Assembly: GCF_031456275.1 (NCBI RefSeq)
Contig: NZ_JAVDUI010000001.1
Span: forward strand, 558,001 to 622,000
Origin: Falsarthrobacter nasiphocae
GTDB lineage: Bacteria; Actinomycetota; Actinomycetes; Actinomycetales; Micrococcaceae
DNA length: 64,000 nucleotides
Direction: 5' to 3'
Within the stretch, counting starts at the first letter, position 1; each line of letters begins with the position of its first letter. The position numbers and the translations under genes were made by a program. Shown piece after piece: positions 26,510-36,200 of the stretch. Under the pieces are notes generated by a model. The model saw only the letters and a program-made list of their open reading frames with translations. It was not told the origin of the DNA and made no database searches.

Positions 26510-27928
26510 CTACTCGTATTCGCGGTTGTGGAGGCGGCGGGCGGCCTCCGCAATGGACCCGCTCAGCGAGGGGTACACGGTGATGGTGTTCGCGACGTCG
26601 TCGACGTGCAGCTTGTTGTTGACCGCGAGCGCCAGCGGGTAGATGAGCTCGGAGGCGCGCGGTCCGACGACCACTCCGCCGATGACCGAGCCCGAGTCCT
26701 TCCGCGCCAGGATCTTCACGAACCCGGCGGTCACGTCCATCATCTTGGCCCGCGCGTTGGTCGTCAGCGGGATCTTGTAGACGTCGGCCTGGAACTTGCC
26801 GGCCTCGACGTCGGCCTCGCTCACGCCCACGGACGCGATCTCCGGCGCCGTGAAGATGTTGGATGCCACGCGGTGCAGTTTGAGCGTCTGGACCGAGTCC
26901 CCGAGGAAGTGGGAGACCGCGATGCGCCCCTGCATGGCGGCCACGGAGGCCAGCGGGAACACGCCCGTGCAGTCGCCGGCCGCGTAGACGCCGGGCGCGG
27001 ACGTGCGGGAGACGGCGTCCACGACGATGTGCCCGCTCTCCGTCAGCTCGACCCCGGCCTCCTCGAGCCCAATGTCCGCCGTGTTGGGGATGGACCCCAC
27101 GGCGAGGAGGCAGTGGCTGCCGTCGATGGTCTCGCCGGTCGAGAGCGTCACGCGCACGCCCTCCTCCGTCCGCTCCACGGACTGCGCGCGGGATTGGGCG
27201 ACGACGTTCATGCCGGCCGCCTCGAACGCCGACTCGAGAACCTCGGCCGCGTCCGCGTCCTCGCCCGGAAGCACGCGGTCCCGGCTCGAGATGAGCGTGA
27301 CCTTGGCGCCGAGCCCGTTGTACGCGGAGGCGAACTCCGCGCCCGTGACGCCCGAGCCGACGACGATGAGGTGCTCCGGAATCCTCTTCAGGTTGTAGAT
27401 CTGGGTCCACGTGAAGATCCGCTCGCCGTCCGGGACGGCGGTGGGCAGCTCGCGCGGGTGTGCGCCGACGGCCACGAGAATGGCGTCGGCGGGGATGCGC
27501 TCGGCGTCGTCCCCCTCTCCGACGACCACGGCGCCCTGGCCGTCGAGGCGGCCCGTGCCGTCGACGACGCGGACGCCGGCGCTCTCGAGGCCGGCGCGGA
27601 TGTCGCGGGACTGGGTCTTGGCGAGCTTGAGAAGGCGCTCGTGGACCTTGCCCAGGTCAGCCACGACGTGGTTGACGCCGATGGGCGAGTTGCCGACCTT
27701 GACGCCGAGGTTGCGGGCGGCGTTGATGCGCGTCATGACGTCGGCCGAGGCGATGAGGGTCTTGGACGGGACCACGTCGGTGAGGACGGCGGAGCCGCCG
27801 AGGCCCTGGCGCTCCACGATGGTGACGTCGGCTCCGAGGGCGCGTGCCACGTGGGCGGCCTCGTACCCGCCGGGGCCACCGCCCACGATGACGAGGCTGC
27901 GGGGTGCTTGCGTGCGGGGCGTGCTCAC
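26510..27928 (-). CDS. lpdA: NAD(P)H-quinone reductase, LpdA type (flavoprotein disulfide reductase fold)
   Basis: The 472-residue flavoprotein has an FAD-binding GGGPGGYEAA motif (about 16-25) and a second NAD(P) motif VVGSGVTGAEFASAY. The FAD-contacting block GVYAAGDCTGVFPLASVAAMQGRIA and a dimerisation domain follow. In the position where lipoamide dehydrogenases carry CxxxxC, this protein reads GGSAVLTDVVPSK (residues 44-56), so both redox cysteines are absent. That matches the mycobacterial LpdA-type quinone reductases and excludes dihydrolipoamide oxidation. The GTG start overlaps the upstream MauE/thioredoxin gene by four bases. Confidence 0.88.
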   Translation of the reverse strand: MSTPRTQAPRSLVIVGGGPGGYEAAHVARALGADVTIVERQGLGGSAVLTDVVPSKTLIASADVMTRINAARNLGVKVGNSPIGVNHVVADLGKVHERLLKLAKTQSRDIRAGLESAGVRVVDGTGRLDGQGAVVVGEGDDAERIPADAILVAVGAHPRELPTAVPDGERIFTWTQIYNLKRIPEHLIVVGSGVTGAEFASAYNGLGAKVTLISSRDRVLPGEDADAAEVLESAFEAAGMNVVAQSRAQSVERTEEGVRVTLSTGETIDGSHCLLAVGSIPNTADIGLEEAGVELTESGHIVVDAVSRTSAPGVYAAGDCTGVFPLASVAAMQGRIAVSHFLGDSVQTLKLHRVASNIFTAPEIASVGVSEADVEAGKFQADVYKIPLTTNARAKMMDVTAGFVKILARKDSGSVIGGVVVGPRASELIYPLALAVNNKLHVDDVANTITVYPSLSGSIAEAARRLHNREYE

Positions 27929-28998
27929 TGGTTGTCTGCTTCCTGACGAGGCTGGTCGGTGTCCTGCTGCTGTCGGGCTTCTTCGAGGACCTCCGCGATC
28001 TCGCGGACGGTGTCCATGATGGAATCTACCCCGAATTCGGGGCCTGCGGCGAGGAGCCCGTCGGTGCCGAGGAGGACGAGCGCGGGGGTCGTGTACGTGA
28101 TGCCGAGGAGGCCGGCGAAGGCGTCGTGCGTGTCCCGGTAGAGCGGCAGCCCGGGCTCCTCCCACTCGTCCGGGACGTCTTCGTGCGCCGCGGAGAAGAG
28201 GAAGAGGACGGACACGCCGGGAAGGGCGGCGGTGATCTCGTCGCCGCGCTCGAGGACGGCCGTGCAGGAGCCGCAGTACGGCGAGACGTAGAGGACCACG
28301 GCGGGCCCCTCACGGACCAGCTCGGTGGTGAGGAGCGTCTCCCCCGCGTTGGGGCCGATCCCCGTGAGCTGCACCGCTGGCGAGGGGCGCCGGCGGTATT
28401 CCTCATCTTCCGCCTCGAGCTCTGGCAGGACGGGGTAGGCGGAGGCGGGCTCCTGGGCGGGGGCGGCGGCTTCCGCTGCCGGCGCGGAGTCCCGCGCCAG
28501 GAACCAGAGGGCGCAGCCGACGACGACGAGGGCCGCGGCACCGGCCACCGCCCCCTCGCGGAGGAGGGTGTCGAGGGAGGGGCCGCCTGCGATCCGCCCC
28601 GCGAGCGCGGCGGTGGCCGTCAGCGTCAGGGCCCCGTTGCGCAGGACCGTGAGGCGGGACATGGGCGCCCCCTTGGCCCCGAAGCAGTTGCACGAGGCGG
28701 TGGTGCCGGAGGCCACGGCGCGGCCGACGAGGACGGTGAATCCGAGGCAGAGCAGTCCCGCCGCGGCCACGGGGATGAGGCCGAGCGGGCCCCACATGAG
28801 CAGCAGTGCGGCGGCGAGGACGAGCTCGAGCCAGGGGAAGGCGCGGCCTGCGGGCCCTGTGCCGAGCTGCGGGGGCAGCCCGAGGGCTTTGACCGCCTCG
28901 GGGACGGAGCTGCGGTTGCGGAGCTTGCCCACGCCGGAGGCCACGAAGACCCCGGCGAGGAAGAGCTGGCAGAGGGCGGAGGCAAAAGCGAGAATCAT
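27925..28998 (-). CDS. MauE/DoxX-like membrane protein fused to a thioredoxin-like domain
   Basis: The 357-residue protein has an N-terminal MauE-type four-helix membrane domain (ALCQLFLAGVFVASGVGKLR...) with the cysteine motif SCNCFGA. A further helix follows, then an acidic/alanine linker and a thioredoxin-like domain (about 215-340) with the motif SPYCGSC. Such fusions transfer thiols or electrons across the membrane in methylamine dehydrogenase-like maturation. The partner substrate is unknown here. I start at the ATG at 28998 (MILAFASAL); the upstream extension to 29094 is poor. The stop overlaps lpdA by four bases, which suggests a joint redox role. Confidence 0.8.
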   Translation of the reverse strand: MILAFASALCQLFLAGVFVASGVGKLRNRSSVPEAVKALGLPPQLGTGPAGRAFPWLELVLAAALLLMWGPLGLIPVAAAGLLCLGFTVLVGRAVASGTTASCNCFGAKGAPMSRLTVLRNGALTLTATAALAGRIAGGPSLDTLLREGAVAGAAALVVVGCALWFLARDSAPAAEAAAPAQEPASAYPVLPELEAEDEEYRRRPSPAVQLTGIGPNAGETLLTTELVREGPAVVLYVSPYCGSCTAVLERGDEITAALPGVSVLFLFSAAHEDVPDEWEEPGLPLYRDTHDAFAGLLGITYTTPALVLLGTDGLLAAGPEFGVDSIMDTVREIAEVLEEARQQQDTDQPRQEADNQ

Positions 28999-29098
28999 CC
29001 GAGTCTGGCTGTCCCTTCCGTGAGTCAGGGGCCGCGGGGGCGGCCGGGGGTGCGTGCACGTCCTATTCTCTCCCAGCAGCGGGTCAGGGTGCACGCGC

Positions 29099-29104
29099 TA
29101 CTCT
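29099..29104 (+). promoter_or_regulatory. Putative -10 box for leaderless punA mRNA
   Basis: TACTCT ends six bases before the GTG start at 29111, the spacing expected for a leaderless actinobacterial transcript. No clear -35 can be seen. Confidence 0.4.
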
Positions 29105-29110
29105 GGGAGC

Positions 29111-29923
29111 GTGCATGAGGAACAGGACCACCCAGGCTTCGCGCAGGCTCATGAGGCCGCGCGTCGCATCGCCGAGCTGACGGGCGTTGAACGCCACGAC
29201 ATCGCGCTCACCCTCGGATCGGGCTGGGGGGAGGCGGCCGAGCTCATCGGGGAGACCACTCACACCCTCTCCGCCGCGGACATCCCGGGCTTCCATGCCC
29301 CCAGCGTGCCCGGGCACGTTGGCACCATCCGCTCGGTCGTGACGCCGGCGGGGCAGCGGGTGCTCGTGCTCGGGGCCCGGACCCACTTCTATGAGGGCCG
29401 GGGCGTCCGCAGTGTTGTCCACGGCGTGCGCACGGCCGCCGCCGCGGGCGTGAAGACGATGATCCTCACGAACGGCTGCGGATCGCTCCGCCGCGAGTGG
29501 GGCCCCGGAACGCCGGTCATCGTCTCGGACCACCTCAACCTGACGGCCGCCTCTCCCCTGGAGGGCGCCACGTTCGTCGACCTGACGGACCTCTACTCTC
29601 CCCGCGTCGCCGAGGTGGCCCGCGGCGTGGACCCGTCCCTGCCGGACGGCACCTACGCGCAGCTCCCGGGCCCCCACTACGAGACGCCCGCGGAGATCCG
29701 CTACTTGCGGACGATCGGCGCGGACCTCGTCGGCATGTCCACGGCCCTCGAGGCCATCGCCGCGCGTCACGCCGGCATGGAGGTCTTCGCGATGTCCCTC
29801 GTGACGAACCTCGCGGCGGGCAGCACGGACGCGGCGCTCGACCACGGCGAGGTCATCGAGGCCGGCCGGGAGGCGGGCCCGCGCATCTCCCGCCTCCTCG
29901 CGGACATCATCGCCGCACTCTGA
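29111..29923 (+). CDS. punA: Purine-nucleoside phosphorylase
   Basis: The 270-residue protein has the PNP signature elements TLGSGWGEAAE (phosphate loop), ARTHFYEG (phosphate/purine), LTNGCGSLR, LPGPHYETPAEIRYLRTIGADLVGMST and the active-site VTNLAAG. This is the trimeric, high-molecular-weight PNP-like class acting on inosine and guanosine: nucleoside plus phosphate gives base plus ribose-1-phosphate. I chose the GTG at 29111; the open frame from 29054 is not needed. It leads a salvage operon with a phosphomutase and deoC. Confidence 0.94.
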   Translation: MHEEQDHPGFAQAHEAARRIAELTGVERHDIALTLGSGWGEAAELIGETTHTLSAADIPGFHAPSVPGHVGTIRSVVTPAGQRVLVLGARTHFYEGRGVRSVVHGVRTAAAAGVKTMILTNGCGSLRREWGPGTPVIVSDHLNLTAASPLEGATFVDLTDLYSPRVAEVARGVDPSLPDGTYAQLPGPHYETPAEIRYLRTIGADLVGMSTALEAIAARHAGMEVFAMSLVTNLAAGSTDAALDHGEVIEAGREAGPRISRLLADIIAAL

Positions 29924-30015
29924 CCCCAGGCCGAGCGCCCGCCGTGCCCCTGCACGGCGAGCCGAGGACCCGCACCACTGCACCCTCGCCGAGGCCCCGA
30001 ACGAAAGGCAGCCCC

Positions 30016-31725
30016 ATGCCCGCACTGACCGTCCTGGACCGCGCGCGAGCGTGGCTGTCCGCAGACCCAGACGCGACCTCCGCCGAGGCCCTGGCCGCCC
30101 TCATCAAGGCGGCCCAGGCCGGGGAGCCCGCCGCTCTCGCCGAGCTGGAGTCGGCCTTCGCGGGGAACCTCGCCTTCGGCACGGCCGGCCTGCGGGCGCC
30201 GATCGGCCCCGGCACGGCGCGGATGAACGTCGCCGTCGTCCGGCAGACGGCCGCGGGCCTCGGGCGCTTCCTCACCGAGCAGGCGGCCTCCGGCGCGTTC
30301 GAGGGACCCGCCCGGATTGTCATCGGCTTTGACGCGCGGCACCGGTCCGAGGACTTCGCCCGCGAGTCGGCCGCGGTCCTCGTTGCCGCAGGCCACGTCG
30401 TCGTCCTCTTGCCGGAGCCCCTGCCGACGCCCATACTGGCCTATGCCCTCCGAGAGTCCGGCGCGGACGCGGGCATCATGGTGACCGCGAGCCACAACCC
30501 GCCGGAGGACAACGGCTACAAGGTCTACCTCGGCGGGAGGGTCGTCACGGGCCCCGGCCAGGGGGCGCAGATCGTGCCGCCGTTCGACGCTGCGATCGCC
30601 GCGGCCATCGACCACTCCGAGCCCGCCAACCGCATTCCCGTCGCGGAGTCCGGCTGGGAGATCCTGGGCGACGACGTCCGCGAGCGCTACCTGAGCGCCG
30701 CGCTCGAGACGCTCGGCCCCGCCACGGGCAGCCTGCGGATCGTCACGACGGCCATGCACGGCGTCGGCGGCCGGCCCCTCGTCGACCTCCTGAACCGCGC
30801 GGGGTACGCCCACGTGACCCCCGTGGCGGAGCAGCACGAGCCGGACCCGGACTTCCCCACCGTCGCCTTCCCCAACCCGGAGGAGCCGGGGGCGATCGAC
30901 CTGGCCCTCAAGACGGCCGAGCGGGAGGACGCGGACCTCGTCATCGCGAACGACCCGGACGCGGACCGCTGCGCTGTCGCCGCCGTCGACCCGGAGCTCG
31001 GCGCATGGCGCATGCTCCGCGGGGATGAGCTCGGCGCGGTCCTCGGCGCCTGGGCCCTCGAGCGGTGTGACTCCGACGACGCCGATGCGCTCGTGGCGAA
31101 CTCCATCGTCTCCTCGAGGCTCCTTGGGGCCATGGCCGCCGCCCGCGGCGTGCGCCACGCGGCCACGCTGACCGGTTTCAAGTGGATCGCCCGCGAGGGC
31201 GGCCTCCGGTTCGGGTACGAGGAGGCGATCGGCTACCTCGTGACTCCCGAGCTCGTCCGAGACAAGGACGGGATCACGGCCGGCCTGGCCATCGCTCACG
31301 TGGCGGCGGCCCTCAAGGCGGAGGGGCGGACCCTCTTCGACGTGCTGGACGACCTCGCGGCAGAGTTCGGCGTGCACCTGACGAACCAGCTCTCGATCCG
31401 CGTGGCGGCGATCTCCGACGTGGCCCCGATCATGGAGCGCCTGCGCACGGCCGGCCCGGCCTCTCTCGGCGGCTCCCCCGTGGCGGAGTCAAGCGACCTC
31501 GCCGCGGGCTACGCGGGGCTGCCCCCGACTGATGGCCTGCTCTTCCTCACAGAGGACGGCACGCGCGTGATCGTCCGCCCGTCCGGCACGGAGCCCAAGC
31601 TCAAGGCGTACATCGAGGCCGTCGTGCCCGTCGCGAACCCGGCGGCGCTCGTCGAGGCGAAGGCGGAGGCCGCCCGCCGCGTCGAGGCCGTGCGCGCCGA
31701 CCTCGCCGCGGCCTTCGCCCTCTAG
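30016..31725 (+). CDS. Alpha-D-phosphohexomutase family protein (phosphopentomutase/phosphoglucomutase type)
   Basis: The 569-residue protein carries the phosphoserine loop MVTASHNPPEDNGYK (Ser about 159), the metal loop NDPDADRCAV (about 314), the sugar-binding region GYEEAIGY and the C-terminal phosphate loop RPSGTEPKLKAY. It converts sugar 1-phosphates to 6- or 5-phosphates. Its position between punA and deoC suggests use as a phosphopentomutase on (deoxy)ribose-1-phosphate, but annotation pipelines usually label it phosphomannomutase/phosphoglucomutase. The start ATG at 30016 has GAAAGGCAG upstream; the long upstream frame is a shadow of punA. Confidence 0.9.
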   Translation: MPALTVLDRARAWLSADPDATSAEALAALIKAAQAGEPAALAELESAFAGNLAFGTAGLRAPIGPGTARMNVAVVRQTAAGLGRFLTEQAASGAFEGPARIVIGFDARHRSEDFARESAAVLVAAGHVVVLLPEPLPTPILAYALRESGADAGIMVTASHNPPEDNGYKVYLGGRVVTGPGQGAQIVPPFDAAIAAAIDHSEPANRIPVAESGWEILGDDVRERYLSAALETLGPATGSLRIVTTAMHGVGGRPLVDLLNRAGYAHVTPVAEQHEPDPDFPTVAFPNPEEPGAIDLALKTAEREDADLVIANDPDADRCAVAAVDPELGAWRMLRGDELGAVLGAWALERCDSDDADALVANSIVSSRLLGAMAAARGVRHAATLTGFKWIAREGGLRFGYEEAIGYLVTPELVRDKDGITAGLAIAHVAAALKAEGRTLFDVLDDLAAEFGVHLTNQLSIRVAAISDVAPIMERLRTAGPASLGGSPVAESSDLAAGYAGLPPTDGLLFLTEDGTRVIVRPSGTEPKLKAYIEAVVPVANPAALVEAKAEAARRVEAVRADLAAAFAL

Positions 31726-31792
31726 GCCGAGCCCAGCACGGGCTGACCCACCACAGACCACTGCACCCGCTCCACGGAAGGACCCCACACTC

Positions 31793-32476
31793 ATGAACGC
31801 CGCCCCCACGGACCTCGCCCGCCTGATCGACCACACGCTCCTCAAGCCGGACGCTGCCCGTGAGGACATCGAGCGCGTGTGCGCCGAGGCCCGCGAGCAC
31901 GGGTTCTTCTCCGTGTGCGTCAACCCGATCTGGACTCGCACCGTGGCGGAGGCCCTCGCGGGCTCTGAGGTCGCCACCTGCACGGTTGTGGGCTTCCCGC
32001 TCGGCGCCACCCCCACGCGCGTCAAGGCCTTCGAGGCGGAAGGCGCGCTCGAGGACGGGGCCAACGAGATCGACATGGTCATCGACATCGCGGCGGCCCG
32101 CCGCGGGGACCGGGCGGCGCTCGTCGAGGACATCCGCGGCGTGGCGACTGCGGTCCACGCACACGGGGGCCTGCTCAAGGTCATCATCGAGACGGCCCTG
32201 CTCGAGGACGAGGCCAAGGTCCTCGCGTGCGAGGCGGCCCAGGAGGCCGGGGCAGACTTCGTGAAGACCTCGACGGGGTTCAACGGCGGCGGCGCGACGG
32301 TCGCCGACGTGGAGCTCATGCGGCGCACCGTGGGCCCGGACATGGGGGTCAAGGCCTCCGGCGGCGTGCGCAGCCGTGAGGACGCGCTCGCTCTGGTCGA
32401 GGCCGGAGCCACGCGGCTCGGGGTAAGCTCGGGCATCGCGATCGTGTCCGGCGGCACGTCGTCGTCGTCCTATTAA
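31793..32476 (+). CDS. deoC: Deoxyribose-phosphate aldolase
   Basis: The 227-residue class I aldolase cleaves 2-deoxyribose-5-phosphate into acetaldehyde and glyceraldehyde-3-phosphate. The Schiff-base lysine is K158 in GADFVKTSTGF, and a second catalytic lysine lies in GVKASGGVR. ANEIDMVID carries the conserved Asp. It completes the pathway begun by the phosphorylase and mutase upstream. The start follows GGAAGGACC. A GC-rich terminator hairpin lies 16 bp after the stop. Confidence 0.97.
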   Translation: MNAAPTDLARLIDHTLLKPDAAREDIERVCAEAREHGFFSVCVNPIWTRTVAEALAGSEVATCTVVGFPLGATPTRVKAFEAEGALEDGANEIDMVIDIAAARRGDRAALVEDIRGVATAVHAHGGLLKVIIETALLEDEAKVLACEAAQEAGADFVKTSTGFNGGGATVADVELMRRTVGPDMGVKASGGVRSREDALALVEAGATRLGVSSGIAIVSGGTSSSSY

Positions 32477-32492
32477 ATAGGTCCCCTATGGG

Positions 32493-32520
32493 GCAGGGGC
32501 CGCGTTTCCGCGCCCCCTGC
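32493..32520 (+). terminator. Putative terminator after deoC
   Basis: GCAGGGGCCGCG and CGCGCCCCCTGC pair around a TTTC loop with one mismatch. It lies just past the deoC stop and before the next gene's promoter. Confidence 0.65.
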
Positions 32521-32539
32521 ACGGCAGACGATCTGTAGG

Positions 32540-32545
32540 TAGACT
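32540..32545 (+). promoter_or_regulatory. Putative -10 element for the small membrane protein gene
   Basis: TAGACT lies about 39 bases before the ATG at 32584, which also has a ribosome site (AAGGACC). No -35 is evident at the ideal distance. Confidence 0.35.
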
Positions 32546-32583
32546 GACCGGGACCCCGGCCCCCACCGACAAGGACCTGTCCC

Positions 32584-32808
32584 ATGGCTCAGCCCACCCT
32601 CCGATCCCACTCTGGCGAGGGCAACCTCGTCGGAAATATCGTCATCTTCGCCGTGCTGCTCGCGATCCTGCTGGCCGGGTTCTTCGTCCTCCAGTACGCC
32701 GACTTCGGCGTCATCTGGCCATTCGTCGCCTGCATCGCCCTCGTGAGCCTGGCGTACGTGGTGCCGATGGCCATGTCGCGCTCCTCGAGCCGCGACGCCC
32801 GCCGCTAG
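32584..32808 (+). CDS. Small hypothetical membrane protein
   Basis: The 74-residue protein has two predicted transmembrane helices (GNIVIFAVLLAILLAGFFVL and VIWPFVACIALVSLAYVVPMAM) joined by a short loop, and a basic Ser/Arg tail. Good ribosome-site spacing, G/C third-position bias and a terminator on either side support it as real. I do not recognise a family with confidence; the function is unknown. Confidence 0.75.
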   Translation: MAQPTLRSHSGEGNLVGNIVIFAVLLAILLAGFFVLQYADFGVIWPFVACIALVSLAYVVPMAMSRSSSRDARR

Positions 32809-32892
32809 CCACGTCGAGGACTGCCCGGGGGCCACGTCGCCCCCTGAGGCAGCCCACTCGCGGACCGAGCCCCACGCAAGGCAGCCGCCCCG

Positions 32893-32927
32893 AAAGGCCC
32901 CGTGCACTACAGAGCACGGGGCCCTTT
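32893..32927 (+). terminator. Putative terminator after small membrane protein
   Basis: The arms AAAGGCCCCGTGC and GCACGGGGCCCTTT form a strong stem with an eight-base loop, downstream of the gene that ends at 32808. Confidence 0.7.
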
Positions 32928-33212
32928 CTGTGCCATGCGACATTCACGCCCCGCAGGCACCAGCCGCAACACTCATATTTGCATTGGCTTCCTATCTTCT
33001 TTATGGTGGAGTCAGAGCCTCGGGCACGGCTCACCCTCCCGGCGCCCGCCGCACGGGACCCGCAGCCCTGCCCTTCCGACTCTCGGGGCCTCTCCCCCAC
33101 CCCCGAGAGCGGCCTAGCAGGACTGAGCCCACGGTGGGGACCGGGCTCACTCCCGCGTGGCCGTCGTCGGCTCTCTCGTCCCCCGGCCTCCAGATGCCAG
33201 AGAGCAGACAAA

Positions 33213-33256
33213 GAAGGCCCGCAGCCCCGCCTCCCCGACGGCCGCTGCGGGCCTTC
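33213..33256 (-). terminator. Putative terminator of mfd
   Basis: GAAGGCCCGCAGC pairs with GCTGCGGGCCTTC across an 18-base loop, 21 bp beyond the mfd stop on the minus strand. Confidence 0.7.
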
Positions 33257-33276
33257 CCGTGCCCTCGCGCCTTGCG

Positions 33277-36200
33277 TCAGGCCCCGTAGATGGCCTCGAC
33301 GAACTGGTGCGCCCACTCGAGCAGCGGCGCATCGACGAGATCCCGCCCCCCGATCCGCGCCGTCTTGGGGCGCGGCACCATGATCGCCCCGAGCGCCGGC
33401 TTGTACGCCGCCCCCGGGTAGAGGCGGCCCAAGCGCAGCATCCGGGACTCCGGCAGGTCACCCGGCGCGAACTTGATGTTGTTGCCGAGGCTCATCACCT
33501 CGGTCACGCCGAGCGCCGCGGCCTTGACGCGGAACCGGGCCACCGCGAGGAGGGTCTGCACCGGCTCGGGCATTGCTCCGTAGCGGTCCTCGAGCTCCGC
33601 GGCCACGTCGTCGATCTCCTCGTCTGACGTGGCGGCCGCGAGCTTCCGGTACGCCTCGAGGCGGAGGCGCTCGCCGGGCACGTACTCGTGCGGCAGATGC
33701 GCGTTGACGGGGAGCTCGATCTTGACCTCCTTCGTCGTGGCCTCCTCCTCGCCCCGGAAGTCCGCGACGGCCTCGCCGACGAGACGGAGGTACAGGTCGA
33801 AGCCGACGCCGGCGATGTGGCCCGACTGCTCGCCGCCCAAGAGGTTGCCCGCGCCCCGGATCTCGAGGTCCTTCATGGCCAGCTGCATGCCCGCGCCGAG
33901 CTCATTGTGGGAGGCCACCGCCCGCAGGCGCTCCAGCGCGAGCTCCCCGAGCGGCTTCTCCGCCGGGTAGAGGAAGTACGCGTACGCACGCTCCCGCCCG
34001 CGCCCCACGCGCCCGCGCAGCTGGTGAAGCTGCGAGAGGCCGAAGGAGTCCGCGCGGTCGATGATGAGCGTGTTGGCGTTGGAGATGTCCAGGCCGGTCT
34101 CGATGATCGTCGTGCACACGAGCACGTCGAAGCGCTTCTCCCAGAAGTCCACGATCAGCTGCTCGAGCCTCGCCTCGCTCATCTGGCCGTGCGCGACCTC
34201 CACGCGCGCGTCGGGGATCATCTCGCGCAGGTCTGAAGCCACCTTGTCGATCGTCGAGACGCGGTTGTGGACGAAGAACACCTGGCCCTCGCGCATGAGC
34301 TCGCGCCGGATCGCGGCCGTCACCTGCTGGTTTGTGTAGGGCCCCACGTACGTGAGCACCGGGTGGCGCTCCTCCGGCGGGGTCGCGAGAGTGGACGTCT
34401 CGCGGATGCCGGTCATCGACATCTCGAGCGTGCGCGGGATCGGGGTCGCGGACATCGCGAGGACGTCCACGTTCGTGCGCATCTTCTTGAGCTCCTCCTT
34501 GTGCTCCACACCGAACCTCTGCTCCTCGTCGATGATGACGAGGCCGAGGTCCTTGAACTGGACCTCCTTGGACAGAATGCGGTGCGTGCCCACGAGGACA
34601 TCGACCTGCCCCTGCTTGACCTGGGCGATCGTCTCCTTGGACTCCTTGGCGCTCTGGAAGCGGGAGAGGGCCCGGACGCGGACGGGGAAGCCTGCGAATC
34701 GCTCCGAGAACGTCTCGAAGTGCTGTTGCGCCAGCAGCGTCGTCGGCACGAGGACCGCCACCTGCTTGCCGTCCTGGACGGCCTTGAAGGCGGCGCGGAC
34801 GGCGATCTCCGTCTTGCCGTAGCCGACGTCGCCGGAGATGAGGCGGTCCATGGGGATGGGCTTCTCCATGTCGGCCTTGACCTCGTTGATGGTCGTCAGC
34901 TGGTCGGGCGTCTCGACGTACGGGAACGCCTCCTCGAGCTCCTTCTGCCACGGGGTATCCGGGGCGAACGCGTGCCCCTTGGACGCCATGCGCGCCGAGT
35001 AGAGGCGGATGAGCTGCCCGGCGATCTCCTTGACGGCCTTGCGCGCGCGAGACTTGGTGGACGCCCAGTCCGCGCCGCCCATCTTGGAGAGCTGGGGCGT
35101 CTCCCCGCCGACATACTTGGAGACCTGGTCGAGCTGGTCCGTGGGGACGAACAGGCGGTCCTTCGGGGCGCCCCGCTTGCTCGAGGCGTATTCAAGGACG
35201 AGGTATTCGCGCGTCGTCGCGCTCTGCCCCGAGCCTTGGGTGCGCTGGATGAGCTCGACGAACTGGCCCACGCCATGCTGCTCGTGGACCACGTAGTCCC
35301 CCTGCGAAAGCTGGAGCGGGTCCACGGGGTTGCGCCGGCGCCGGGCGGGCATGCTCCGCCCGTCCTTCGTGGACCGCGGACTCGTGCGGCCCAGCAGGTC
35401 CGCCTCCGTCAGGAGCGCCAGCTTCTCGGCGTCGAGGACGAAGCCGCGCCCCGCCGGGGCGGTTGTGATCTCGATGATCCCCGGCTCCGGGCGCTCGGCG
35501 AGGTTCTCGACCCGGGCGGCCGGAATCTCCGCCTCGTGAAAGAGCTCGGCAAGCCTCTGCGCGGGGCCGGGTCCCTGGGTCGCGACGACGACGCGCCACT
35601 GCTCGCGGATCCTGCCGCCGACGAACTCGGTCATCTCGCCGACGTTGCCCCGGTAGGCGGCCGGCTCCCGCGCGCCCGTCGAGACGATGTCCACGTCTGT
35701 GGCCGCCTCCTCGTCCAGCTCGAACGTGCCGATGCTCCACCACCGGTGGCCGGCCGCGAGCGCGGCCTCCCGCGTCTCCTCCAGCGAGCGGAAGTCCCCC
35801 GCTGCGAGGCGCTCGGCGGCATCCGCCGCCCCGGCCTCCTGGGCCTGCGTGAGGTCGAGGGGCGCGTTCTTCTCGTTGCTCGCGCTCGCCCACGCGGCCG
35901 CGAGGAAGTCCGCGTTGGTGGACTCGAGGTCGTGGGCGCGGGTGCGAACGCGCTCGGGCTCGAGGAGGGTGATGAGGCTGCCCTTGGGCAGCTCGCGGAC
36001 CAGGGGCACCATCGAGTCCACGAGGAGTGGCGCGAGGGACTCCATGCCCTCGACCGCGATGCCGCCCGCGATCTTCTCGAGCATGCCCTCCGCCACGGGC
36101 ATCGAGTCCTTGAGCTTGGCCGCGCGGGACATGACGCCGGGTGTGATGAGGAGCTCCCGGCAGGGCGGGGCGACGACCGTCTCGTGCGGCGCCGCATCGG

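Larger units (their letters stand above)
32809..33276. other. Intergenic region between small membrane protein and mfd
   Basis: About 470 bp without a supportable gene. It holds two hairpins, one per convergent gene. The short AT-rich piece near 32970-33005 has no clear promoter. Short open frames here have no ribosome site or plausible composition. Confidence 0.7.
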
